From Isohypsibius dastychi (Eukaryota; Tardigrada; Eutardigrada; Parachela; Isohypsibiidae), in assembly GCA_034696485.1 (NCBI GenBank), contig JAQIWT010000144.1, forward strand, positions 1-31,828: a stretch of DNA of 31,828 bases. Direction: 5' to 3'. The translations under genes were made by a program, and so were the position numbers. Under the pieces are notes generated by a model. It was not told where the DNA came from and made no database searches. It saw nothing but the letters and a program-made list of their open reading frames with translations. This document shows, in pieces, positions 11,500 to 21,312 of this stretch. Position 1 is the first letter of the stretch. Each line of letters opens with the position of its first letter.

Positions 11500-12170
11500 G
11501 TTAAGCGCGGTTTCCGGAAGTAATTCCGGGAGCGGCGTTGAAAACATCGGACCTCCGATTGCAAGGAACTGATGGCTGATAAACCCATAGAATTGCGTTC
11601 GGCCTCCTGTGAGCTGGGCTCCGCTGACCACTCACGGTGAGCACTGCGTTTAAACATTGAGCTAGCCAAATTGCATTGAGGTATCATCACTTTGCTTCAA
11701 ACCCTCGATAACTACCCCGTTCCGGCTCTAGAGTATATCTCTCAGTTCCGCTCTGGTACAGGAAGTGTGACTCACAGAAAAGAAGGCCGTGGTATTTGGT
11801 ACAACGTACTGATTTTGTAGGACTATCTGTTCGATAGAAATTTTCGCCGTCCAATCTTCCTTCCAGTGACCTTTAGAAGAATCACCGGCACTACGTATCA
11901 TCTGCGTATTTACGAAACGATATGAGTGATCGAGTCGAAATCATAAGGAGTGTCCACGTAATCAAAACTGATGTTGGTAACAACCTCCGTGTTGGAACAG
12001 TTGATGCATACGAAATGATCGCGATCTGGACGATTGTGTTCAAGACCGAATCCAAAAACGTGTGCTACAGGAAGGGAATTTGTGCGCGGTGTCGCTTCCA
12101 ACGGACTCATCTAGTACTGTGGCCAACTGATGAATGCCGAACCAACGGTGGCTGCGTCCCTCAAGAACAA
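11500..12170 (-). pseudogene. Astacin-like pseudogene B (exon 6 and part of exon 7)
   Basis: 12165-11697 aligns with exon 6 of the intact astacin-like gene (18399-17939). It keeps recognisable EHNRPDRDHFVCINCSNTEV and YDFDSIT stretches. The zinc-site region is broken: the frame shifts just before it, and what remains is HVFGFGLEH, with the third zinc histidine changed to Leu. A stop follows shortly after SITHIVS. About 11505-11560 matches part of exon 7 (GGTTTCCGG and GGGAGCGGCG words). No upstream exons were found nearby. A dead partial copy. Confidence 0.8.
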
Positions 12171-12587
12171 CAGATTTACAGAACGACTTAACTTTCCAGT
12201 GGTTTTCAGGATTAGCTGAAGTTTTAGCTGGATGTCGTGTCCAGCTAATCCGTAGTGCACTCACTTTTCTGATTGTGTGTTCAACGTGAATATTGTGGAG
12301 CACCCGCGAGTGGAAATGAACGTTTCCGCCAACTGAGAAGACCACCTGAAAATTTTGATGAAACACGGTATAAAGCACGAATTTTTTTAGTAGACGTGAA
12401 GAGTGTGCAGTTAACGTTATTTAAACGCATGACACAAGTAAATTTTTAAGACCTGCTTCAACTTTTTGATAACTTTGGCCAGCTTGAATAAAGTGGTTAT
12501 GCGTTTTTCGGCTGCTTTTGTCTTTTTGTAACATCGAAATTGTACCCATAGTTACGACGGCGTTTTGTTCATCAACTGTAGATTTCA
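12171..12587. other. Spacer before Ly6-like gene 2
   Basis: No gene seen. The first 25 nt continue the weak similarity to the intact astacin intron 5; the rest has no recognisable content. Confidence 0.4.
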
Positions 12588-12615
12588 CGGAGCGTTCTGC
12601 ATTTTGTTTAACGGG
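12588..12615 (+). promoter_or_regulatory. Shared Ly6-cluster upstream element, copy 2
   Basis: CGGAGCGTTCTGCA, TTTTG and TTTAACGGG lie 42 nt (from GCGTT) before the ATG of Ly6-like gene 2. Almost the same string precedes gene 1, although the surrounding DNA differs more. Confidence 0.45.
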
Positions 12616-12633
12616 AAACTAGTGTGGAGAAAA

Positions 12634-13080
12634 ATGGGGTCTGTTTTTGCTGCTGTGATCCTGTTTGCCCTCCTTGTGAAAGGTATGGTAGTTATTTAAG
12701 CACGTTTTGATCAAAACGTTATCGTTTTCACATCAGGTACTCGCGGTCTCAAGTGCTACTCTTGTGACTCGTGTGAGAAACCCACCGTCGACGTGCAGTG
12801 CGAAGCTGGTCAAGTTTGCTTCAAAGGTGGAGCGTCAGGAGGTTCAGGTAAACTCCTGCCTGATCCGCTCCACTAGACAAGAGGAATTCTAGCTTCTTGT
12901 TTCGTAGCTTTCAAGCGAAAGTGTTTCCCTAATCCTGGCCAAGACGGCTGTAAAGAAGGAGGGGGAGGCTCCGTCGGATGCTTCTGCAGCACTGACCTTT
13001 GCAACGGGGCCGAGTTCAAGTCATGGACTGCTACCATGTCTGCTTGCACGCTAATCGTGCTGGTTCTGTTCAAAATCTAA
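12634..13080 (+). CDS. Ly6/uPAR-type three-finger protein 2
   Basis: Same design as its two neighbours. Exons 12634-12682, 12737-12847 and 12908-13080 join to 110 aa. Signal peptide MGSVFAAVILFALLVKGTRG, then LKCYSC, 10 cysteines in all, CSTDLCNG at the domain end and a hydrophobic tail (SACTLIVLVLFKI) of the GPI type. The second finger is the most divergent of the three, with a Gly-rich loop (KEGGGGSVG). Two donors 6 nt apart are possible at exon 2 (after 12841 or after 12847). I chose the second because GTAAAC is the better site; the other would remove two residues and match the exon ends of genes 1 and 3. Introns are 54 and 60 nt. Confidence 0.87.
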
Positions 13081-13084
13081 TAAA
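13079..13084 (+). terminator. Poly(A) signal overlapping the Ly6-2 stop
   Basis: The TAA stop at 13078-13080 runs directly into AATAAA (13079-13084). If this signal is used the 3' UTR would be only about 10-30 nt. A later, weaker site cannot be excluded. Confidence 0.4.
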
Positions 13085-13469
13085 CTCAAGAGAAGCTGCA
13101 GACTTGTATTGACAGGCAACAGCTGATGTGCGCAACAAAAACTGTGCGCGTTTGTATGTGTAACCGTGTTCGGTACTGGCCACTCATGGATAGTGTACAT
13201 GAAATTACTGATTTCTGGTTTTCAAAATTTAAAAACAGAAGTGATTTCTGCTAATTGGAGAGAACGCGAACAATAACGAACCTTTGTTTCTGATTTGCCG
13301 TTACTCGTGAACAGAGGCTCGTTCGAGCTGTTGGAGGGTGTATATTTTATATACGAGGGTTTATAACCTGACCGATTAGTCGCACTCGCAAATTTGAAAC
13401 CTCTGAAAATATCTTTCACTGTGATTTTTTCGGCTGTTTCTGTCTCCGTCAGTTTTGTGCCGATTCGCG
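13085..13469. other. Spacer behind Ly6-like gene 2
   Basis: No supported gene. From about 13470 the sequence becomes similar to the DNA just 3' of the intact astacin gene (16540-16620). Confidence 0.4.
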
Positions 13470-13910
13470 GAGAAACGAGCTTTAAAAACAAAATTACAAA
13501 ACAATTTCTGAGCAGTCAGAGACAATTTATCCGAACGAAAACTTCTTTACTTTCTACCTTGATGGAAATATGGATAAGGCGAGGACGGAAAATTGTTGCG
13601 TGTATTGTGGATATTTGAGGTTGTTAGCATATGCGGTTAATTGTCCATTGGGATAACTGGCGTAATTATTAGCCATTACAGGATTGTATCCATTTTCCGG
13701 AACATTCGAAATGGGACTCCCATTTTTGTTCTCAGAAAATCCAAGAGCTGTTGACAAATAAAACGGGTTTCAAGCACACGAAAAATGAGTTAGGGAAAGG
13801 CATTAAAATTCAGCAAATAAACAAAAACAGCAAAACTTACCTGAATTCGGCAATACTCCTTGAAGGTAATCTTTCACGTACGAATCCAATGGGCTTTAAC
13901 TGTAAAAGAA
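13470..13910 (-). pseudogene. Astacin-like pseudogene A, 3' part (exons 8 and 9)
   Basis: 13747-13554 aligns with exon 9 of the intact gene (NKNGSPISN, PYANN/AYANN, LNYPQ/LKYPQ and QQFS words). A small deletion near the end changes the last residues to a shifted frame (SIFPSR instead of YFQQGRK). About 13909-13851 matches exon 8, but its length is 59 nt against 67, an 8-nt deletion that breaks the frame. Splice signals still look good, so the decay is recent. 13470-13553 matches the intact gene's 3' flank. Confidence 0.8.
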
Positions 13911-14100
13911 CAAGATCATCTCCATGACCTTGATTTATAGAATCATTAATTCAGGAAATCAAACAACAGTGACCATATCCAAAATATGCAATGAATTCAG
14001 ATCCATGCGATTTCCCTGTCTTTGTTCTTGTGATTGAAATGTGCACGTTCTTGCATTTATACATAGAATCTAAACTTTTAAATTACATTATACTCCAAAA

Positions 14101-14440
14101 GCCTTCTTCATTCTGCTGCCTCCAACGCTCTTTTTGGATCTGGAAATCTTGATTATTTGCTCTGATTCACTTCTCTGACTTTTTCAGCTCAAGCTTCTTT
14201 TTTTTCGTGACGACAGAGCTCATTGTCGAGCGGTGACTAATTTTATCGTGGTTTCTGAGCGAATGATTTACCTCATCGTTTGATAAGCTCCTTATAATAA
14301 GTGAATCAATAAGCTGTTGATTGAGTCATGTGCTTGCTTGAAATAGTATACTATAAGTACCCTGCTGTTAGTAAGTCATCGAATTTAAATTAAATGTCTG
14401 AAAACAAAACGATGACGGTTGGACATTCGCCGCACAAGTC
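14101..14440. repeat. Segmental duplication, copy 2 (Ly6 upstream block)
   Basis: Second copy of the 9117-9460 block, with the same order of shared words. It sits about 500-800 nt before Ly6-like gene 3, the same kind of position as copy 1 has before gene 1. Differences are scattered substitutions and short indels. Confidence 0.7.
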
Positions 14441-14878
14441 TTTTTTATTTTCTTACGAAGTGAATACTCATTAATAACAATACATTTAAACAACAACAAT
14501 TGATAATCACAGGACCAACTTCCCCATGCATAGAGATACACTGCAAAAGGACTTTTTTGGCCTTCATCTCGAGCCTTAAAAATTGAATTCAAACGGAGAA
14601 AAAAGCCGTCGGAAGACGTTTGAAGGCTTTATTATTCCTTTGTTTTTGCTTGAAAATTTCTTGAAATAGTAGGCCCTTCAAAAGCCTTTCGAATCCGAGG
14701 CCCTTAATTTTGAGGGTATTTCTTGCAAACTCCCGTGGCTTGACAGACGGGCTTTATGTTTGGTCTGTGGTGTCCAACTCGCAGGTATTAGCTGGTAGGA
14801 AACCATGGTTACATTGTACTGTTCGATTGGTCTCTAGCAGCAGCTCTGGAATCAATTTTCTCTAATTTAGACGTTAGG
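14441..14878. other. Upstream region of Ly6-like gene 3
   Basis: No gene seen. 14800-14878 is similar to the promoter-proximal DNA of Ly6-like gene 1. The astacin pseudogene A lacks exons 6 and 7 across this interval. Confidence 0.4.
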
Positions 14879-14903
14879 GGCGTTTTGCACTTTTTTTGAC
14901 GGG
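14879..14903 (+). promoter_or_regulatory. Shared Ly6-cluster upstream element, copy 3
   Basis: GGCGTTTTGCAC followed by a T-run and TTGACGGGA, 47 nt (from GCGTT) before the ATG. It is the most diverged of the three copies but keeps the spacing. Confidence 0.4.
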
Positions 14904-14926
14904 ACGGGATCCATCTGGGAATCAAA

Positions 14927-15370
14927 ATGAGATCTGTTCTTCCTGCCATTATCCTGCTTGGTTTACTTATAAAAGGTACCGTCATTATCAGTTCACGTTT
15001 TGAATAAAAAAGTTATCATTTTCTTATCGTAGGAACCCAAGGACTCAGGTGCTACGGTTGTGACTCGTGTGACAAACCGACCAAAGACTTCGAGTGCGAC
15101 CCTGGTCGTAACTCTTGCATCAAGATGGGAAAAGAAGGAGGTATTGTGAACTTCTACTTGACCCTTCAGAAAAATCTAGGTTCATTTTTGTTTGTAGCCT
15201 TCATGAGAGGCTGTGGGATCGGTGGTTCAGCAGACACCTGTCAAGATATGGGCCCAGTCGGAACAGCGTGCACGTGCCCCACTGACCTTTGCAACGGGAC
15301 CCCACTCAACACACGGACTACATCCATTGCTGCTTGCACATTCATCATGCTGGCTCTGTGCAAAATCTAA
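14927..15370 (+). CDS. Ly6/uPAR-type three-finger protein 3
   Basis: Third tandem member. Exons 14927-14975, 15033-15140 and 15198-15370 join to 109 aa, with the same exon sizes and phase-1 introns (57 and 57 nt) as gene 1. Signal peptide MRSVLPAIILLGLLIKGTQG, then LRCYGC, 10 cysteines, CPTDLCNG, and a hydrophobic C-terminus (IAACTFIMLALCKI) of the GPI-anchor type. It is closest to gene 1 in coding sequence, upstream block and downstream flank, so 1 and 3 probably share the latest duplication. It lies in opposite orientation between the remains of astacin pseudogene A. Confidence 0.88.
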
Positions 15371-15592
15371 TCTTCTCGAGGAGGCTGCGTTTTTCTGCAG
15401 GCTTTCGATACCTGATAACAGCTGATGGGAGCAACAATTTCTACAATTCATGTTCTTAGTCACGTTCTCTTACGCATGTTCTTCACTGACCACATATGGA
15501 TGGACCACTTCGGATTTCTTCAAAGATGGTCTTCCAGATAACTACCAGAATTTACGTTGAGTTTTATTCAAACTGCAGAGAGTACGAGCGAT

Positions 15593-15598
15593 AATAAA
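15593..15598 (+). terminator. Poly(A) signal of Ly6-like gene 3
   Basis: AATAAA within TAATAAACCT, 223 nt after the stop, in the same context as in gene 1. Confidence 0.6.
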
Positions 15599-15619
15599 CC
15601 TTGGTCTGATAGAAGCATT

Positions 15620-15785
15620 AATTACCAAATAAAAAACAATATTGCCGGTTATATCTTCGAGAAGTTTGAGCCGTAATCTCGGCATGATTTCTCGACTTCT
15701 CAAATAACGAGTCAAATGACCTATCTGCCAACTCAGCTTCAGCTACGCGCCATTCCTCACAATGCGATCTGGAACAATATATCCT
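15620..15785. repeat. Segmental duplication behind Ly6-like gene 3
   Basis: Partner of 10855-10990. The same order of shared words is seen, including the GAGAAGT...ACTTCTC inverted repeat. It ends at about the point where astacin pseudogene A sequence begins. Confidence 0.65.
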
Positions 15786-15850
15786 CGTGCAAATTCTATG
15801 GGGTTTGCGCCCGTTTTCAGTCATTCTTCATTCAAACTGCTCAGAACCTA

Positions 15851-16400
15851 CGCATGACCTTTGACGAAAGCAACATGTTCGGTGTGGTTTGGATGAACAG
15901 ATTGGTTCCCACAAAGTTGATACAGCTTTGTTGAAGATATCACAATCATGGCGCATATCAAAACTGACCACATTGGCATTATTGTTCCAAGAACATGCGA
16001 AGTATGCAACACTAGTTTCCAAACGCAGTCAGAATACCATCTCTCCTTCGAAACTTTTACAATGCCTATTATTCCTCCGCAAAGTCAGCAAAACTGAAAG
16101 AAAACCGGGCCGTGGGCAGCAGGTGAGAGAATTCTCCAGAAGCTCCATCAATTTTCTAAACTAGAAGGATGACCTACCAGGCATGTAGCTTTTCTATCGA
16201 AACAAACTTGTCGAATTACAGTATATCCCAACTGAGTCAAACAAGGCAAATTCAAATCTTTAGGCAGGAAAATCATTCAAATCAGGTGGATTATTATCAA
16301 AATATTATTATTAATTTATGGTAATGAACGAGTACGCGTAGCCGAGATTACATGACTGAAATATGCTCCACGTCAAACGGTCCTCAAGTCACAGACAATC
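15851..16400 (-). pseudogene. Astacin-like pseudogene A, 5' part (exon 5, exon 1 remnants, 5' flank)
   Basis: 15952-15851 aligns with exon 5 of the intact gene (19327-19204), with a 5-nt insertion and other indels. 16165-16075 matches the DNA upstream of exon 1 (20595-20690; GAAAACCGGGCCGTGGGCAG against GAAAACTGGGCCGTGGGCAG). About 16220-16400 still resembles 20710-20840. Exons 2-4 are not recognisable. Together with 13470-13910 it marks one astacin copy disrupted by Ly6-like gene 3 and its flanks. Confidence 0.7.
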
Positions 16401-16613
16401 TGTGAAACTGAACCATCGCAGGTCAATTAAATCAAACTGGCTTTGTTTTTATTCCAACTTTTAGATAAAACAAAAATGCCGGAGGAAAGACCCCTGTCTC
16501 CGCCAACGAATTTCAGAAATCATGAAATCGATTCCAGGAAAAATACGTTTCAAAATTGAAAGTTCAAAACAATTTCTGAACAGCCCGAGACGATACATTC
16601 GAACAAATTTATT

Positions 16614-19600
16614 TTACTTTCTGCCTTGCTGAAAATAGGGATAAGGCGAGGAAGCTGGATAAGCGGAGAACTGTTGCGCATTTTGTGGATAATTAAGGTT
16701 GTTAGCATATGGAGTCACTTGTCCATTGGAATAACCGGCATAATTATTAGTCATTACAGGGCTGTATCCAGTTTCCGGAGCATTCGAAATCGGACTCCCA
16801 TTTTTGTTAACCAGAAATCCAAGAGCTGTGAACAAATAAAACTGGTTTGAAACACATGAGAAGTTAGTCAGAAAAAGGCAGTACCATTCAACAAATAAAC
16901 AAAAAAAGCCAACTGTTCACAAAGCTTTACCTGAATTTCGTAGCGCTCCTTGAAGATAATCTTTCACGTACGAATCCAGTGGATCTGGGACTTTAAACTG
17001 TGAAAGAACATGAACATCTACATGACTTGATTCAGTGCATCCTTAATTCAAGTAATCAAACTAACAATGACCATATCTTAAATGCATCCAGTACTTTAAT
17101 TCACTACTGTAATTCCAGTTCTGTTCAAATTTCCCTGTCTTGTTCTTCTGGCTGAAATGTGATTTTTTGGCGTTTTCATCTAGACTTTCAAATGAAATTT
17201 TATTACCGTTAAAATATTCCAAAACCGGAAGTGCTCACCTTGTGCCAAGTTGCGGGGTTGAACGGCGAATTAGCAGCTAGCGTGGATTCGGGCCTGGACA
17301 AAACGTCGGTTGGTTGCGTTTGAGCCGGAAGCTGTTGGGCTTGAATGGTTGATGAAATGGTCATTGGAATTTCTTGTGTTCGTACGGCCTGAGTTCGAAC
17401 CAATCGCGGGGTTTCCGGAACGGTTTCCGGGAGCGGCGCTGAAGTTATCGGACATTCGCAAGTGCAAACTGGACAGTGGGAAGTTGTGATTGGGGTTATT
17501 GTGGCTGCGGTGGTTGATGAAAACGGCGGTGTGGAAAACTTGGTGAAATTCGGAATAACTGTGGTACCGTAACGAATTGAAGAGTCTGAAATGGAAAATT
17601 CCAAAGATTATTCAGCGATGCGCGATAAAGGCAAAAAACGGAAGAAAAAACGTCAAAAAAGAAAACTTCACATGATGAGACATGAAAAAGATTTGATTAA
17701 AAAAATTGTGGACAAATAGTCGCATCCAGAAACCGGAAGTGACAAAAAGACATATAAGAATAAACGAGATAAAAACGGAAAAATCTCAATCATTTATTTG
17801 ATATTGAGACGAAAAATTCCGAACCACAATTATGGATAACAAAAGTTCTTGCTGGTGAAAGATCTTACTGTATTCAAAGACACCTGTTGATTCAACGTTG
17901 AAAACTTCTGGTCTGGTAGATATCTGCTCATTTTATACCTTCGATAACTAAATCTGTTTCGGCTCCAGAATGTCTCTTCCCCAACGCCGCTCTCGTACCA
18001 GAGGTGTTGTTCACAGCATTACTAGGACACTCGTACAACGTGTTGATTTTGTGGAAATCCGTTCGACTCAGATATTCTCTCTGCCCGATCTTTTTTCCAA
18101 TGACCTTTGGAAGAATGGCCGGAAATCGCGGATCAACGGCGTAATCAAACACACCGTTATGAGTGATCGAGTCGAAATCGTAAGGAGCGTCCACGTATTG
18201 AAAACTGGTGTTGGTGATAACTTCTGTGTTGGAACAATTGATCCAGACGAACTGATCTCGATCGGGACGATTGTGTTCATGACCGAATCCAAGAACATGC
18301 ATGAGAAGATGAAGGATTTGGCCACGGGTTTCTTTTCTGACCGGCTCGTCTAGCACGGTTACCAACTGACGAACCCCCCGACCAACGCTGGCTGCATACC
18401 TAGAAAACAACAGGATTTTACAGTTAAACCAACACCACTCAATGATTCCGGCAAAATCAATTAAAAAGAAAGAAAAAACTGCTTGATGCCCGCAATCAAA
18501 CACTCCTGTAATGGGAAATATTCAGATGGCACCAGACTTGTGATAGGGTTTCGGGGATGGTAAATTTCATAAAAAAATTTCACTTCTCATATATTTTCGC
18601 TGGAGCATTTGCACCTATATATATATTCCCCTTTAAGACAAAGACAAATCTTACCAAATGTTTTCAGTCTCGAGTTTTTCATTGAACACTGCTGCATCGA
18701 AAAGAAAGTGTTTTTCGGAATTTCTATTCGCCAACACTCAACTGACTCCAAGTTGCTTCAAAAACAACCATAAGTAATTACCGAAGCCCAACGTTCCGGT
18801 GTACCAGTGCAGATAGCACGGAACATGCACTTAGCGGACACCCACCGTTTATCACTGGAGACTACAACAACTAGTACCGCAAACCTACATGAGTTTCTCG
18901 TTTGATGGCTTTCTGAATAAGTCACTAAACAAAGAAAACGCCAAGCCATCTCACTCAAATCAGATTTCCCACCAAGCGATAACCGGGTAAACATTGTCCT
19001 GCTATTTATGTATTATAAATATCAGGAAAATATTTTCGGTATTATTCTCAATTTCTCGCATACCTGGCGATACTTGGCATGCATCTGCTGATCAGCTGAG
19101 CTTTAGAAACTTTTTATTTCTAATATTTAGGCCAAGAAAAAATAATCTTCTTGTGTAAGATGCACAGGACTGTCAGTTTGCACACTTTGAATTGAGTACT
19201 TACTGATGACCTTTGACGAAAACAACATGTTCGGTGTGGATGACCAGATTCGCTTCCACGAAGTTGATACAGCTTTCATTGGAAATCATAATCATGGCTT
19301 CCAGGATAACATCTCGAAGATTGAAATCTGGAAAAAAAATCATGGAATATTTTTCTCGGGTAACAATTTGTATAGAATACTGCAGAGGACTTTTCTTAAT
19401 CTTTGACTAACCGGTGATTGCTTCGTCGATGATAAACGGCACAGTTGCATCCGGCCATCTCGCCAATTTGTTTATTGCTTTCCGATTTCCAGATCCCTGG
19501 GGAAGAAAACATTCATAATCAAATATTCCGTTCGGTTCGCAAGTTCAACAATACTAGTATTTGCAGAACAATGCATTTCTGACAACGCAACTTACGTTTC

Positions 19601-20501
19601 CCAACTCAAGATTATTCAGCAAATCTCCTTCATATAAACGAACGGTGCTCTGTCCAGATATATTAGGCGCGAAAATGTACTTGTGGTCTCGAAGAACTCC
19701 TGGATCGACATATTTCTCCCAATCTGCAAGGATACTATATTTCGCATTTATCATTATCAACTGAATTGGCATGAGCACTTTTATGTTCAACGTAAAAACA
19801 AATCATCGAACAAAACATTTCAATACAATGCATTGACGGAATCAAACCAAACTGTATCGCACTGAGAAAATTTTGTATCAGCCGGAAACGGTTCGTTTTT
19901 CAAACCATAGATTAGATTACATACAGTACACATTACCAACAACGATGATTCAATTGATTTCACTACGGTAAATCAAAACGATTCTCCCATGATTCACGAA
20001 ATAGATATTCACCGGAAATCTAACATAGTACTGATTTTAAATGAAAGTGCATGTGTTCTTGAAAAAAATGACAGAACCGTAACAAACCGTGAACTCTGTG
20101 TGAAGTATTTCCGGTGAATATTCCACAACTTCCATTTCGTCCACCGTCCACACCTGGAGAACTCGGCTTCCACAAATTGTCGCTAAACATCGGTCCCAAA
20201 GTGATATTTTCCGGGATATTTTCGCATTTCATCAATTGCAAATCGCAATATTTGGAAAGGAATTCTAGAAACCAATCGGTATTAATTCTGGTCCGCCAGC
20301 AGGATTTATAAAACGTTTCACAATTTACTTACTAAGTGATTGCTCCATCGCATCTTTTTGCGCTTTAAGAGCAATTGTCGATTTTTCGTTATTCCCCAAC
20401 ACATTATCAGCCCGTGTTCCATCCTCATTCAAACCATCAACACAACATGGCGCAACAATGCCGATTCCGACGCATATCAAAACAAGCAGCATTTGCATCA
20501 T
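16614..20501 (-). CDS. Astacin-family protein, probable pseudoenzyme
   Basis: Astacins are secreted zinc metalloproteases. Minus-strand exons 20501-20333, 20264-20154, 19723-19596, 19496-19412, 19327-19204, 18399-17939, 17585-17239, 16997-16931 and 16825-16614 join in frame to 567 aa. Residues 1-23 are a signal peptide. A propeptide follows (RLYEGDLL), then the mature start (RWPDATVPFIIDEAIT) and the zinc site HLLMHVLGFGHE (236-247) with EHNRPDRDQFVWI after it. The three zinc histidines are kept, but the catalytic Glu of HExxH is Leu. The Met-turn SxMHY reads SITHN, losing Met and the Tyr ligand, and the usual cysteine pair before the zinc site is absent. So proteolysis is unlikely. Residues about 360-475 are a Ser/Thr/Pro-rich linker and the end is Asn/Tyr/Pro-rich. 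The ATG at 20501 starts the signal peptide. Exon 2's donor is the least certain join. Confidence 0.87.
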
Positions 20502-21312
20502 TTCAGAAACTTCCAACCAAAGATTCCCTAGCGAAATCAAAATCCAAATTCTCCTCCAGATTGGGCAGAAAGTCTATTGTTATCCCGCGAACGAGCGAAA
20601 GTGAAAGAAAACTGGGCCGTGGGCAGCAGCTGACAGAGAACATTCTTGGAAGCTCCACCCATTTTCTAACCTTGAAAAATGTACTGAGTAGAAATTAACC
20701 TGCCGAATGATATCCCAACTATAATTCAGATAACGCAAATCCAATTTTTATAATTTGGATATTCCAAATTAACGAGCAGCAATACTACAAATTCTGACTG
20801 AAATATTTCCATCACTAAAATGACGAGAAGTCAAGGATGATATTTGAGATAAGACCAACACCTTCAAGCCGAAAAGCTGCAGACAGCGAAGCAAAAACCC
20901 AATTCCAGTACAGTATTCCATCATGACAATTCCACAATCATATTTTCTGTCAAGTTCCGATCATCAAGCGAAACACCAATACGACAATTTTCAGACTCAA
21001 AATATCTTGATAACTTACTAAAGCTCAAACTCAATTTAAAGAGAAATCCGTCAAATATCGTGGATTTGAATCGGATAGATTGAATTGCCACCAAAAAACA
21101 GATAAAAACTGTTCATTTTTCAGCTTATTCAATCAGCAAAATGAAACCAGCGAAACATTTTTTCTTCGGGCATTTCTTTTAGCGAAAGAACCTTTAGTAA
21201 TACCAAACAATTAGCTAATTCTTATCACAGATTCGGACAAGTCGACGAAAACTAACATCGAACATACCGTAAAGAACCAAATACGTGTCCACGTAAATTT
21301 ACCATAGTGGTG
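20502..21312. other. Spacer between astacin-like gene and USP30
   Basis: About 810 nt with no gene seen. 20502-20840 is the 5' flank that was duplicated into pseudogene A and likely includes the astacin-like promoter. The rest should hold the USP30 3' UTR. Confidence 0.45.
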
